Shown here: piece after piece, positions 13,601-25,060 of the stretch
How positions within the stretch are numbered: the first letter of the stretch is position 1
Layout of the letters: each line of letters starts with the position of its first letter
Origin: Trochalopteron elliotii
Taxonomy: Eukaryota; Chordata; Aves; Passeriformes; Leiothrichidae
Direction: 5' to 3'
NCBI GenBank assembly: GCA_024734555.1
Contig: JANPWX010000473.1
Location: 1,195,030-1,259,029, forward strand
DNA: 64,000 bases
The notes under the pieces: model-generated
Seen by the model: only the letters and a program-made list of their open reading frames with translations
Database searches by the model: none
Told to the model about the DNA's origin: nothing
Position numbers and translations under genes: made by a program

Positions 13601-16600
13601 CCCCCAATTACAGAGAAATTATTCCTCCCTTGCTCAAATATTTGAGTGGTTTTTGTGGGTTTTGCTGTCGATGATTGTGTATTTTTTTAAAATATCATCC
13701 TGCTTCAGTGGTCATCTTCACTGCCTACTCAAATGATTCTTCTGAGGAATACTGTGATTTTACTATAATCTCATTAAAAGTACAGTGGATGGGATTTTGT
13801 CTTGCTCTGTATTCTTGGCTGCAATTGTCGGACTATGGAAGGACAGGTAGTAACAGGTGTACATAGAACTATGGTAGAAAGAGCTTTTTTTTCCCTCTGA
13901 ACAGAAGAAAAAAAGGAGTTTTTTAAAAAGTGTGTATGCAGTTTTGGGCCAGTTAAAAATGTAGCATTTGTGTCTCCAAAAGTTTATTACATATAAACTG
14001 TTTCTGTCTTGAAAAACACAAAATTACAAAGTCAGAATGTGAATAGGCAGAAAAACCTGAACAGATCTGTCCATATTAGACATTCAGAAACAGACTTGCT
14101 TACCTTATTGTACAAAGAGTTTAATGGCTCTCAGACACTCAACACTGTCCAGTAATCAAAGAGAATTAAAGTGCAATTAATTACACTGTTTGAAATTAAT
14201 ATATTAGTTGCTCAGTGGTATAATTTCTATCCCTAACAGACTGTGAGCTGGATAACTGAAACACAAATTGCAACCACAGCACAACTTGTTCTATGCACAG
14301 ATAGCTGACAGCAGCCATTAGCTGCCTTTAATTGTTGGCACACCAAGAATTTGCACAATGAAGAAAGGGCTGCAAGTATTCACATAATATACTACAATTA
14401 CACTGAAAACAGTCATTCCCTACTCCCTGATGGAAAGGTAACTGCAGGAGCTGAAGAAAAACAACTTACAGGAAAAGAAACCTGGGCTAACTCACTAAGT
14501 ATGCAAAACATTGAATAAACAGTGTTTATTTGATAAAGGTTTGAAGTGACCAGCCACAAAAGGAATCAGTTGTTATTTTGGTCCAGAATGCAAAGTTTGT
14601 TAATTTATTTTTGTTATTTTAATTAAAATAACACAAACACATACACACAGATGGCTCTTTTAGAGTCAGTAGTGAGTAAAGGATGGTGTCGAATTCCCAA
14701 ATGTTTCACAACATCTGAAGGGCAGAGAAATCATACAGTGTTTCCCTCCAGCATCCCTAAAGTAACACATACAGACTATACAGAATAGCCCTGCAGGACA
14801 AGAGACAGTTACAAAATTCTGGCCCCCACATGAGACCTTTCAAAAGGCTACCACTTATTCTGTGTCACTGGGAAGGGACACTGTTAGTCATCACTCAATT
14901 TATCTATTACTCTCATAAAACAGATTTAGGATTTGATGGAAAGACAAATCACCAATATGTTACAAGCAGCAATATGGTCTATAAATCTGGTTTACGTATG
15001 CAGCTTTTGTAAAAATAACACAAACCCAGCATTTCAATAGAAAATTTTGAGCTTGCCACTTGTCTTCACCTTGAGAACAATAGTTTTGTGGACACTAAGT
15101 GCATATTAATTCACTGTTTTTGAAAAAAGTCAAACCTTTGTCAAAGGAGCAAAACTGTGAATCAACTACATTAAAGTATATTTCTATTCCTAAATTTTAA
15201 ATGAGCAACAATACAGATAGCATAATATTGTCACAGTACAACAAATTATATGGCAATGAATGACAAAACAGCCTTTGCTTCCCAAAGATTGATATCTGGA
15301 AATGCACCAAAAAATCTTCAGTAATCTTCTAGTCAAGTTATCAAGGAATCAGATAGGCAATTTGAAGGCATTCTTCATTAAACATAATTAATGGCAAATT
15401 CTATGATACTCAAAAAGCAACATTAGCTAGTAAAATACAATTGCTATGAAAGAGACTTCTCTTAAATATCTAGTGTTATGTTAGATACCTGCAGCACCAC
15501 TTACTTTAAAAATCATAATTCAACCTTAATTCATAACATCATTATAGAATTTTTATCTAACAATAAAAGCTAGAGGCTTTCTTCTGAGTACAACCTTAAT
15601 AAAATTACCTCTGTATTTTTTTCATCCACTATATATACAATTTACAAACATTATATCATACACATGACTTTTACTCAGGTCTTTATGTCATATCTTTGTT
15701 GAATAATTCTCCTTTTCAACCAAATAGCTGATTTAGCTAGTGATAACTGATGTAAGTAAAGCTTATTTACACAAAGTCAAGCTGCTGGAAAACATGAGAT
15801 GGAGAACCTTTTTCCCACTAAGCCTCTGCTTGGCAGCAGTGGAGCTACTTCTTGAATTTGATTACGCAGCCAAAGAAAATTGCAAACTCTTTAGCTTTAA
15901 GATTTATAGATTTAAGACACTGGTCCACCTTGGTAGGATCTACCATTTCTGTGCATGCTTCTGTGAGGCAAATGCAGTTTAAAAAAGCATGAAAATACAG
16001 AATTTACTCATAGCAGTGCTGCTCTGTGGATAAGAGCACTGTTGGTTGCTTCATTAGGACAGGATTTCCTTAATGACCTTTGCGACAGCTTTGATTTGAA
16101 GGTGAACCTATGAAAAGTAAAATTTCGTAGAATGCTTGAAGGTATTCTGGTAATCCAGCACAAAAGAATCTCCATATGGAGTCAATGAGCTCTTGATGCA
16201 CAACTTTAGCTTCTCCCTAGCAGCCTTTTATAAAATTTGGTCAGAAATCCAACACTGATAGCATAGTTCACACTTCAGTTTTGTATTAGTATTTTCGTAT
16301 TAGATTTTAGTATTAGCATAGAGTAAAAAACTGAAATAACAAAGCATTTTTCCAATTTCATATTAGAGTGAAATGCATGCTCTGTATGTGTGCATCTAGA
16401 CCTTTCCAAGGAAAAAGGAAAAAAAAAAAACAAAGAAAACCCACCTAAACCAGCAACCAAACAAACTCCAAGTCATTTTGCCCACACAAACCTTTCAAAT
16501 TGGCATATTAATTCATTTATTCTCTAATAATTCATTTAAAATTGAGAATTGGTAATACTCCATTCAGACCCCTTATGTCTAGATCTACTTCTGTCATTTA

Positions 16601-17270
16601 TGTCTCCGGAACAAAGTACACTTTGTCACACCAAGATTATTCTCATTTGAGGCAATGAGAATACTCTTAGAAACACATGAGAAAAAGAAAAGAGAACTGC
16701 AGTCTCAGTCACTGGAGCCATAAGATGGTCATGGTTATCTCTAAGAAGCTTGTGTGGCACAGGATTGCTCTGTGTTTCTTTGTGATGTAGGAAAGGTAAA
16801 GGGAAATTGACAGACAAATTAATACACCCACTGTTGTTCCAATAGATTCCATCTACTAGAATTATTCTCCCAAATTTTTAAAATCAGATTGAAAAAAAAA
16901 ATTCAGCTGAGCCACGTGCAAATAGGACAGACCTGAAGTCATAACAGATTCAAAAATACCAGCAGAATATTGTTTTAGAAATTTACAGCTGAAGCACTAA
17001 GAAAGAATGACTTTTAAGCAAAACAGAAAGAGTCAGTGTCTCCCTTACCATGTTAAGGTCTTGTCTGCATTTCAGTGGCACCAATATGTTCTTTGCAGCT
17101 TTGTGACTTTGTTCCTAGCTGGTGACTGTTAATTTTTAATAAAACAGTAAGATATAACAAAATGCATCGCAGTGACAGAGAGATGTAAGAAATAAGTAGG
17201 TCCCCAGTTCAAATGTATGATAAAATCAATGAAGTAAAAAATTACAGCATTGTACCATTTTAAATTACAA
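10641..17270. other. Intergenic AT-rich DNA, no gene recognised
   Basis: There is no recognisable coding exon, RNA gene or clear transposon. Short open frames (up to about 80 codons) look random. A segment near 14170-14350 is rich in TAAT-type homeodomain-like motifs and could be a conserved non-coding element, but this cannot be decided from one sequence. Confidence 0.55.
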
Positions 17271-17366
17271 AATCACGGAATGGTAAGGTTGGAAGGGACC
17301 ACAGTGGGTCATCTGGTCCAACAACCCTGCTCAAGCAGGGGTAGTCCCTTACCTGGAGTACCTGGA
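17271..17366 (-). mobile_element. CR1 LINE 3' end fragment (antisense)
   Basis: On the plus strand the segment begins AATCACGGAATGGTAAGG and continues GTTGGAAGGGACCAC. This is the reverse complement of the typical CR1 3' tail (GGTCCCTTCCAAC then an ATTCTGTG-type end). The LINE is therefore on the minus strand and reduced to about 95 bp. 5' truncation is normal for CR1, since reverse transcription starts at the 3' end and usually stops early. Confidence 0.82.
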
Positions 17367-17666
17367 CTATAGGAGATTCACATTTTATCATTGTCTTTAT
17401 TGTGAGTCAGCATATAGCATGATTCCTACATCGACTCTTGCCTCTGCTCCTCAGCTGAATTTGATCTGATTCTCATGAGCTCATTGTGGCGTCATTTGGA
17501 AAATTTTTTCAAGTAACTCTGGCCTCAAAATAATTCATTGAAAAGGTAAGGGGTTTTTTCCCCTTTACACATAATGAGCTCTTTTCTTATTAGCACAGTT
17601 TCAGCCATTTTCCCACCCTCCCCCTCCCCTTTAAATTCAGGGCCAAACTCATTTTTATGGTATCTG

Positions 17667-18771
17667 TGTATTGGTTTTCCATGGCCTGTTTTTTGCTACT
17701 GGGGGGCCACAGAGGTGTCTTCTGTGAGAATCTGCTGGAAACTTCCACCATGTCTGGCAGAGCCAATCCCTGATGGCTCAGAAGTTGGACAGGCTGCTGG
17801 CCAAGGCTGGGCCAAGTAGGGATGATGGTAACACCTCTGTGATAACATATTTAAGAAGAAATCAAAATAAAGGTAGGGGCACAGCTTTAGTTCCAGCCAG
17901 AGAAGAGGAGAAGGTGAGAACGTGTGAGGGAAACAACATGGGGATGGACCCCAGGGTCAGTGGAGAAGGAGAGGGAGGAGGTGCTCCAGGTACTGGAGCC
18001 AAGAATCCTCTGCAGGCCGTGGTGATGATCATGGTGAAAGCACAGTGTCCCATTGTGGCCCATGGGGATCCAGGGGGGAATGCAGAGATCCACCTGCAGC
18101 CTGTGGGGATCCACCTTCCCTGTGGGGAAGGTGCCCATGCCAGAGCAGGTGCAGACATAGAGGAGGCTGTGGTACAGTGGGAGACTGGATGGAGAGAGAG
18201 CCCTGCTTCCAGGCTGGAGCAGCCTGTCCTTGGAGGGCTGCACCCCGTGGAAGAGTGACCCACACCACAGCAGTTTTGGGAGGACTGTGCACCCGTGAGA
18301 GGGACTCACATTGCACAACTTTTGACAGGACTGCTGCTCATGAGATTGGAGCCACACTGGAGAAGTTCAGGGAGAACTGTCTCCCGTGGGAGGGACCCCA
18401 CGGTGCAGCAGGGGAAGGATTCCTCTCCCTGAGCAGTGGAAGAAGAGCTCGGGTGACAAACTGACCAAACCTCCAACCCCTGTCTCCCTGTGCTGTCTGT
18501 GGGAAGGAGGGAGGGGCTGGGGGAAGAAAAGGCATTTTAAGGGCTTCATTTTATTTCTCATGATCTTGCTCTGATTTTGTTAGTAATAAAATTTACTTTG
18601 TATGTCTAAGATGAGCCTGTTTTGCCCTTGCAGTGTTTTTTCCCAGTCCTTATCTCAACTCATGAACCCTTGGTTAATTTTTCTTTCTCTCTTCTGCCCA
18701 GCTGTGGTGGAGGGGGGTGAGAAAGCAGCTTTCATGGGTGCCTGGCATTTGGCCAGTGTCAAACCACAACA
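17667..18771 (+). mobile_element. Solo LTR family A, copy 2 (intact, 1105 bp)
   Basis: The element begins TGTATTGG at 17667 and ends CCACAACA at 18771, the TG...CA ends of a retroviral LTR. It is bracketed by a perfect 5-bp target duplication ATCTG (17662-17666 and 18772-18776). The polyadenylation signal AATAAA is at 18585-18590. It is followed by a T-rich R/U5 region that reads TTTGCCCTTGCAG and ends near GGCCAGTGTCAAACC. There is no primer-binding site or gag/pol/env, so it is a solo LTR. It serves as the reference for the split copy at 7948-10640 (opposite strand) and the copy cut by the window end at 63226. A 161-codon frame inside it (17773-18258) is not conserved as a frame in the other copies. 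Confidence 0.92.
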
Positions 18772-18776
18772 ATCTG

Positions 18777-20689
18777 ATACAGACAGATTGTAAGCACAAC
18801 ACCCAGATGTGAATTTTATTTTAAAAACATAGATATGGAAAGTGTTTTAAGTCATAACAAAAGAAATCTGAGGAGTTTTGAATAATTTTGGAGTAACTCA
18901 AACTAGGAAGAGAGTGTACATGATGTTGCAAAAGAAGCAGCTCTAATATATCACACTGAAGGTACAGAATACTAGAGATCAGCAACCCTGAAAAGTCTGT
19001 AAATGGTAGTCAAAACCTTGGGAATAAAAGAAATATGATGATTCTTATATTAGCAATGTTTTTAATGACATTCTAAAACACCTGTCCAAACAACAACTTC
19101 AGAAGCAGTACCTATTCTTCCTTGCAAGAAAAGCTCTACCAGTAGTTTTTAGTAAGACGTATCTCAGTATTGTGAAAATATTTTATTGCTCAACAGTGAG
19201 GGCTTGATGTTCATTTGTGAGAACTCTGCATATTTACAGCCCTCTCAAACTGCCCTAGGAGATTCTGGGAAGTTAATCACATATAGCATCTCATTTAAAC
19301 AACAATTCCTACCTACATAAGGAATTCTTAATCTCCTGCCCTAGGCAGGTCATGTCAGTGGTGTCCTGGTGAAACCATCCACACATCCTTGACCAGGTAG
19401 GAATGGTTCTTGGTTTTTTGCAATATGCAGACACAACCTCACAAAAAAACCCCCAAAAACTTTCCTAATTTCCTGTCTTTTGACCTTAAAAAGCCTAATT
19501 TTAAAGGTCTCTGGCTGTGATTTGGTTATTCAAATTACAAAGAACCAAAGAATTTTCAGTGCTTTTCCCTCTGCCTTTTCAGAGGCTCCCAAAATGCTCA
19601 AGCTGATGCCACGTGTTGAAACCACACAGCTTGAAAAGCCTTTTTTTCTCTACAAGCTGGAAGAGTCAATTTTTTCATTTCTTCCTTCTTAGCATTTATG
19701 TTCCCTCCCCTACTTGTTGTACTGATATTTCAATGTGTACATCAATATATTAATTTAATCTTAGTGCCTTTTCCATGGTATGATAAGTAAAACTTTGCAA
19801 CCCTGTACTTTGTAAACAGTGCCAATTCTAGAACATTTGCATTTCCTATTTGACAAAATTGTCCAATTCAAGGAAGAGTTAAGAGCATACCACTTGAGAG
19901 GAGGACTTTTATAAAAGATTTCCATAACTAGACTAAATATTGTCTGGGCTTGTTCCGTCCTCCCCATGGCCACTGAAGAAGCCTTCCTGCTTTTATATTA
20001 TTAAACTTTTTTTTCTTAAACTATGGATTGTTTCCAGCTGCCAGTTGGGAGCGATCCCTTACCTATGCTACCTACTTCATGTCCAAGAAACTATCAGGAC
20101 AAACACTGCCTGGCCAGGCCAAATAAAAGAGGCCAGCAATACTTCAGCATGAAATAGCTTAGGCAGTTGAGTTCCAGTTTTGGGAAATGTTCCCTGTTAC
20201 TGTTGGACAGGATTTACATCTTGGCAGAGCTTGTAAATCATAAACACCCATTTTGTGCATGATAGATTTCCGCTAGATTTTTGAGGCCCAGATAAGAGCT
20301 TTTGTAAAACTGACACATGAAATGCCTCTCCTGTCATTAGCAATGCAATAAACTAATATAAAGGAAAAATATTATTACCTTCTTTTAAATTTTCTCCTGA
20401 TCTAGGACTCATGAAATTTCTGACATGGCTTCAGATGTGCTCTTTGCAGCCTTACACTATTCTTGATTATATAGCAGAGCAGTTTGTTGTAGTTCATTCT
20501 TCAGTTGCAGTTCTTCAAAAGGACCCAAAAAATTGGGTTTCATTGATGGAACCATGAGGGACTGAATGGCAACAAGATATTTCAATATAGTAACAGTGTG
20601 AGTTTCTTTCACTAAAGCTATAAAAGATATGTACACACACAGATATATAAAAGATATAAATACATCATGCAAAGCAATATCTTAGCACC
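18777..20689. other. Intergenic, nothing recognised
   Basis: AT-rich sequence follows the target duplication of the solo LTR. No gene, RNA or assignable repeat was seen. Confidence 0.5.
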
Positions 20690-20980
20690 AATGAGAACTT
20701 TTTTAACACACTGAGCAGGCATGCACCTGGCTGAGAGGCCCACATTACATGCTGAACCTTTGGGATCTCCATTCTACCAGCATATAACCTAATCCCATTT
20801 TCATTTATAAAACCCCTAATAAGAAGCCAGGAGGGTGCTCCTCTGAGTCTGCTGTTCTACCTTTTATCCTTTCCTTATTCCTCTCCCTGTAATCCAAATA
20901 AAGAGCCATGATTTCATACCTGCCTGCCCCTGGTGGGTTACCACCTGTTTTGCAGCTGGTGGGTTTCTTTCTTTACATGA
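20690..20980 (+). mobile_element. Possible LTR-like fragment
   Basis: A TATAAA box at 20806-20811 is followed 91 bp later by an AATAAA signal at 20897-20902. Between them lies a CT-rich stretch starting GAGTCTGCTGTTC, the spacing and order of U3-R in gamma-type retroviral LTRs. The termini and a target duplication could not be fixed, and no second copy is present in the window, so the boundaries are approximate. Confidence 0.4.
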
Positions 20981-23877
20981 AACAGTTTTCAAACCAGCCC
21001 TTCCTTCTGGCAGCATGAGACAAATTTGAGTCCCACTATAACTTAGTGTCCAATTGCTTTCACATAATCACAGCCACAACCCCAAGCCCTCCTGCAATTA
21101 TTCCAAAAAGACAAAAAACTGCAGTAGTTTGAAAACCTGCTTTATTCATCCAAGATTTAATGGTCTGTTTGCTCCTTCCGGAGACTACATATTGTGACAT
21201 TTTGCTCAGTCTAACAGATGCTACAAACAACTCTTCTTAAAGCTGTGACCCTTATTCTTGTTTACTGGTTTTGCATAATGTGAAAAGACATATTAACAGT
21301 CTCTCCAGTAACTGAGAATTACTGCAATGGATTTATTCTTTACCTAAGTATTTTTTCCACATACATAAACTTCCAATGAAACTCAGCCCTATTGTAATGA
21401 AAACTTTGGCTTACGCCCTCATATTCCTCCTGACTGTTGTATGATTTCACTTTTATTTTTATTACAGTCCTCTACCAGCAAAAGTGTTTTATTTAAGAAC
21501 CTGAGAAGGAAACAAGTGTTTTTTCAGGACAAAAGAATATGGCATTTCAGAGATTTTATTGGAGAAACTGTTTTTACCATGATTTAACCTTCATTTAAGA
21601 ATTAACTGGTATGCCAGCAGGACAAGTTCAGATACCATGACATACACTGAGATATTCGATTTAACTGTATTAAGAGAATCTATATAATTTGGATTTGTTG
21701 TTCAGCCAAGTATGGAGGTCATTTAAACATGTTTTTGTACGTGATTTCTAAAGTTTGCCGCTAAGATTTCTAAAATTTGCTGTTAAGATTTTCTTCTTCA
21801 AAACAGAACACATTAGCACCTTTTGGATTTCACCAAAGACATTTTTAATTAAGATGGCAAATCTTGTTCCTTGCACGAACACACTAAATGTAGACGCGCA
21901 ACTTGGACTTGTTAGAAGTTCTTTGTAACAATTATCATATTCAGCCATGCTCATCATTTTTTGTACTTGTTGCAACATAGGTACTTACACAGGTATCTTC
22001 AGTTTTGTTGTGATGGCACACTGATAAAGGAAGAGAGATGCTCACACAATCTGCTTAGCTGACCATCTTCCTCTCCACTGCATCTGCAGCAACCACCTAG
22101 CACTCACTCCATCTGCGTTGCCTTTATGTGACAAGAAACATCAGACTGGACAGAAGCAGTGAAGTGAAAGAAGAGTTCAATCTGCATTGAGAGAACAGAG
22201 CAAACAGCAAAACCCAGCACCAGTGCTTTTCCTAAAGAGGTTGATGCTCCCTTTATGTATAAATTTACCTCTTTCCCCTCTTTACCTCTCAATTTCTTTC
22301 TTCTGACAGGGCTATTTCTAAAAAGCATTTTTTTAGAGTGCAATCTGTATGAAAAGTTGCATTGTGCTCAGAGGAATAGATCACTGACCCACAAAAGGTT
22401 TCTAGAGTTACCAATCTGCCTTCTGTGCGTACTTAGGGATTCTCCAGAGTTATCTAGGCTGAAGAGATCTTAACAAAGTCTTTTGTATTATACCAACTGC
22501 AGAAGCTTCAAGGGGATTTTTATGCTAATGATTCTCTTTAATCTCCATATAATTCAGGCCAACTAAAAATAGATCTTTTACAAACAATGAATCATCATGA
22601 CTTCAAGTGAATGCAGTTCTGACACAATAAAGTTGAAATCTCTGTTCCAGAGCACCATTCTTTACTCTCTTCACGTAACAACCACCAAACAAGCCACTGA
22701 CAAAAATCAATATAGTTGATTTTTCTTCTCTCCACTTATTTCAGGTATCAGAACTACGACCAGAGACAAATAAAGAAACAATTCCAAGTACCATACTAAT
22801 TTGAAGGATAATTTCAAAAACTAAATAGAAATTAAAAATTTCTTTTAAATTAAGAAAATTAGTCATGAGATTGTCAAATCTCACAACAGTAGCAATAGCC
22901 ATGGTAATATCTTTTTTGAAAGAAAAGAAAAAAGTACCTAGACCCAAAGCAGCCTGTAGACCTACTTTTGCTGCTGTTTAACCCTCCTGGAATGTGTGAG
23001 AACTCTGAGACACACACAGCAGCTGAACTGATTCTGTATGATTAATTAGCATCCATGTTACCTTGCAGATCAGATCCATCTCACAAGTTTTTGCACAGTA
23101 ATATTCCACATGCAAAGTTATCTCCTAGGATCTCACTACCAGGAGACAAATAGCTTTGCAAATGTATCTCAAAGGTAAAGCAGGTCTGTGCAGGAAGGGG
23201 TTAGTTTTGTATCTGTTGTCCATAACCCATTTTACTCAAAATACTATCACTAAAGGAAGCAGAAACAGCCATGTTGAAATCCTAAACAGTAATTCAAATA
23301 GAAATTAAGGAAAAAAAATACTATCTAATTGGTTTCCTTAGACAAATCTTGTAGATTCTTTGAATTTTGCCAACACACTTATGGAATTCCCCTAAGTACA
23401 TAAGATAAAGGATTTATGCATTTTTCTTAGAAAAAAGGTAGAATAAATGAACAACTGGAGAGCAAAGGCCAACTATTAATATCAGAGGTTTAAGGTTAAG
23501 GGAGATCCAGGTGTTGGCTGATGAAAAGTAAGCATAAGATAAGCTGAAAGATTGTTTCCTGGACCTTTAAAACCTTTCATGCATGAACTTCTCTGACATT
23601 TGCTTTTGGATTTTTTTTTTTTTTTTTGGATTTTTTTATATTTTATTTTGGTCTTTTTCAATGGAAGTTAACAGTGTGATCCCTGGGTTAACTTATATAC
23701 CTTACTAACAGTGAGACATATCTCTCAATTTACCCAAATTTCATCCTACAGAACTTCATGACTGCTGTGCTGGGGTCCTACAAAAGACCGCCGATGTCGG
23801 TACTGGTCAGCACAATGAAAAAAAATCCCCAGCAGCTCCCCATATGTCATGCACTTGCCCTGCAACCTCTCTTACAC
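20981..23877. other. Intergenic; poly(T) run near 23610
   Basis: No gene was recognised. A run of about 18 T at 23610-23627 is followed by a second short GGATTTTTTT block. The sequence on either side does not read as a processed gene copy by eye. Confidence 0.5.
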
Positions 23878-24036
23878 ACACAGAATTCCGACACAGAAGT
23901 CTGAACAGGAAGGGACCCACAAGGATCATCAAGTGGGTGAATTTCCAATTCTTAAGTGAATGGCCCATCTGGAGATTGAACCCACAACTTGGTGTTATTA
24001 GCACCGTGCTCTAACCAACTGAGTTCATCTCAGGTC
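23878..24036 (-). mobile_element. tRNA-Ile-derived SINE with CR1-like tail (TguSINE1-like)
   Basis: On the minus strand, 24033-23961 reads as a tRNA-Ile relic. CTCAGTTGGTTAGAGC is in the D-arm and A-box region, CTAATAAC is the anticodon loop with AAT, and GGGTTCAATC is the T-arm and B box. A GGGCCA acceptor end follows. A linker comes next, then a CR1-like 3' tail (GATGATCCTTGTGGGTCCCTTCC ending near ATTCTGTG, 23935-23878). This head-to-tail design matches TguSINE1, the passerine SINE thought to borrow CR1 machinery through its tail. The acceptor stem no longer pairs well and the A box is altered, so it is a fossil insertion, not a working tRNA gene. Confidence 0.85.
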
Positions 24037-24281
24037 AATGCACAATGAGCAATTACAGACATTTTTAAGCCCACTCTTTTAAAAAGTGTTCTTAAAAATT
24101 ATTGCAATATGTACACCAATTCAACCAATGGGTACAGATGAAAATTACTAACCAGGAGACAGATATCACAGCTGTCATAACCAAGCAGATAACCCAAGCA
24201 AAGAAACAGATCCTGAAGGACACCAGGAACAGTGAAACCCCCAAACAGTGGGCTTTTCTAAATTTTCCATAATCCTTCCTC

Positions 24282-24505
24282 AACTAAAGGTGGAGAGATT
24301 TACATTAGATGTTAGGAAGAAATTCTTCACTGTGGGAGTGGTGAGGCTCTGGTACAGGCTGCCCAGAGAATTTGTGGATGCCCCACCTCTGGAAGAGGCT
24401 CTGAGCAAACTGGTGTAGTGGGTGCCATCTCTGCCCAAGACAGGGGGTTGGAACTGGATGATCTTAAGATTGCTTCTAGCACAAACCTTTCTATGATTCT
24501 GTGAT
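24282..24505 (+). mobile_element. CR1 LINE 3' end fragment
   Basis: The sequence follows the CR1 3' region in order. TTAGGAAGAAATTCTTCACTG comes first, then GGTGAGGCTCTGG, CAGGCTGCCCAGAG, and a GTTGGAACTGGATGATCTT block. It ends TTTCTATGATTCTGTGAT, the octamer-type CR1 terminus. It is 5'-truncated to about 225 bp with no coding part. It lies about 250 bp right of the tRNA-derived SINE. Confidence 0.9.
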
Positions 24506-24639
24506 TTCTGGGCAGTAGAAGAACTTTCTAGTCAAAAGGAGTCCATTCTCTGGTCAGCCATTTTTCCCAGTCCAGAGCACAAAGAGGTCAGTGAGAGGAG
24601 TTAAGATCCAGTTATTAAAATTGTCTCTGCTGAAGTTAA

Positions 24640-25060
24640 GGTTCAAACAAAGCTAATATGCTGAAGTCAATACTACAGATTTTTATTTAACAGTAAATGT
24701 GTGGTGGAGAGGGAAAAAAAAAAAGGAGGAAGAGAAAGAAAGTAACAGAGAGATAGACAGTGGATCCTGACAGCACCCCATTGATCCTCAACTTCTAGTC
24801 TTCTCAGTGGTGAGGGTGGAAGTGATGGTCACAGTGATCCATCTGGGGTTGGAGAAGCTGGAAAACACAGAGCACCCTGAGTTTATAATCATACAGGTTC
24901 ATGTGGGAACATGCAGCCACCACCCCTGGAGTGGCAAGTTTTACACTGAGTGATTTAATACTTTGGATCAGGGGACACTTTGGGAGTCTTTGATGGAATA
25001 TGACACTGTCTAAGACATTGCAGTTACTTCTTACATCATCTTACATAAGAGGTAAAATAA
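24640..25060 (-). mobile_element. Possible LTR fragment, minus strand
   Basis: Read on the minus strand, a TATAAA box at 24887-24882 is followed about 200 bp later by AATAAA at 24687-24682. An A/G-rich tract lies between them (24710-24765 on plus). This order and spacing suit an LTR promoter and polyadenylation site. The sequence is not related by eye to families A or B in this window. Ends and target duplication were not found, so the limits are rough. Confidence 0.42.

Noticed and set aside
17773..18258. 161-codon open frame in the LTR, and similar long frames at 9874-10380 and 63314-63802
   Set aside because: They lie inside three copies of the same LTR, on different strands and frames, and are not conserved as one protein. 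GC-rich LTR sequence gives stop-poor frames by itself.
23608..23640. Poly(T) at 23610 as the tail of another processed gene copy
   Set aside because: The sequence beside it does not translate into anything protein-like by eye on the minus strand, and no polyadenylation-signal arrangement was convincing.
23961..24033. A tRNA-Ile (AAT) gene on the minus strand
   Set aside because: The acceptor stem is mismatched, the A box is altered, and a CR1-like tail follows directly, so it is the head of a SINE.
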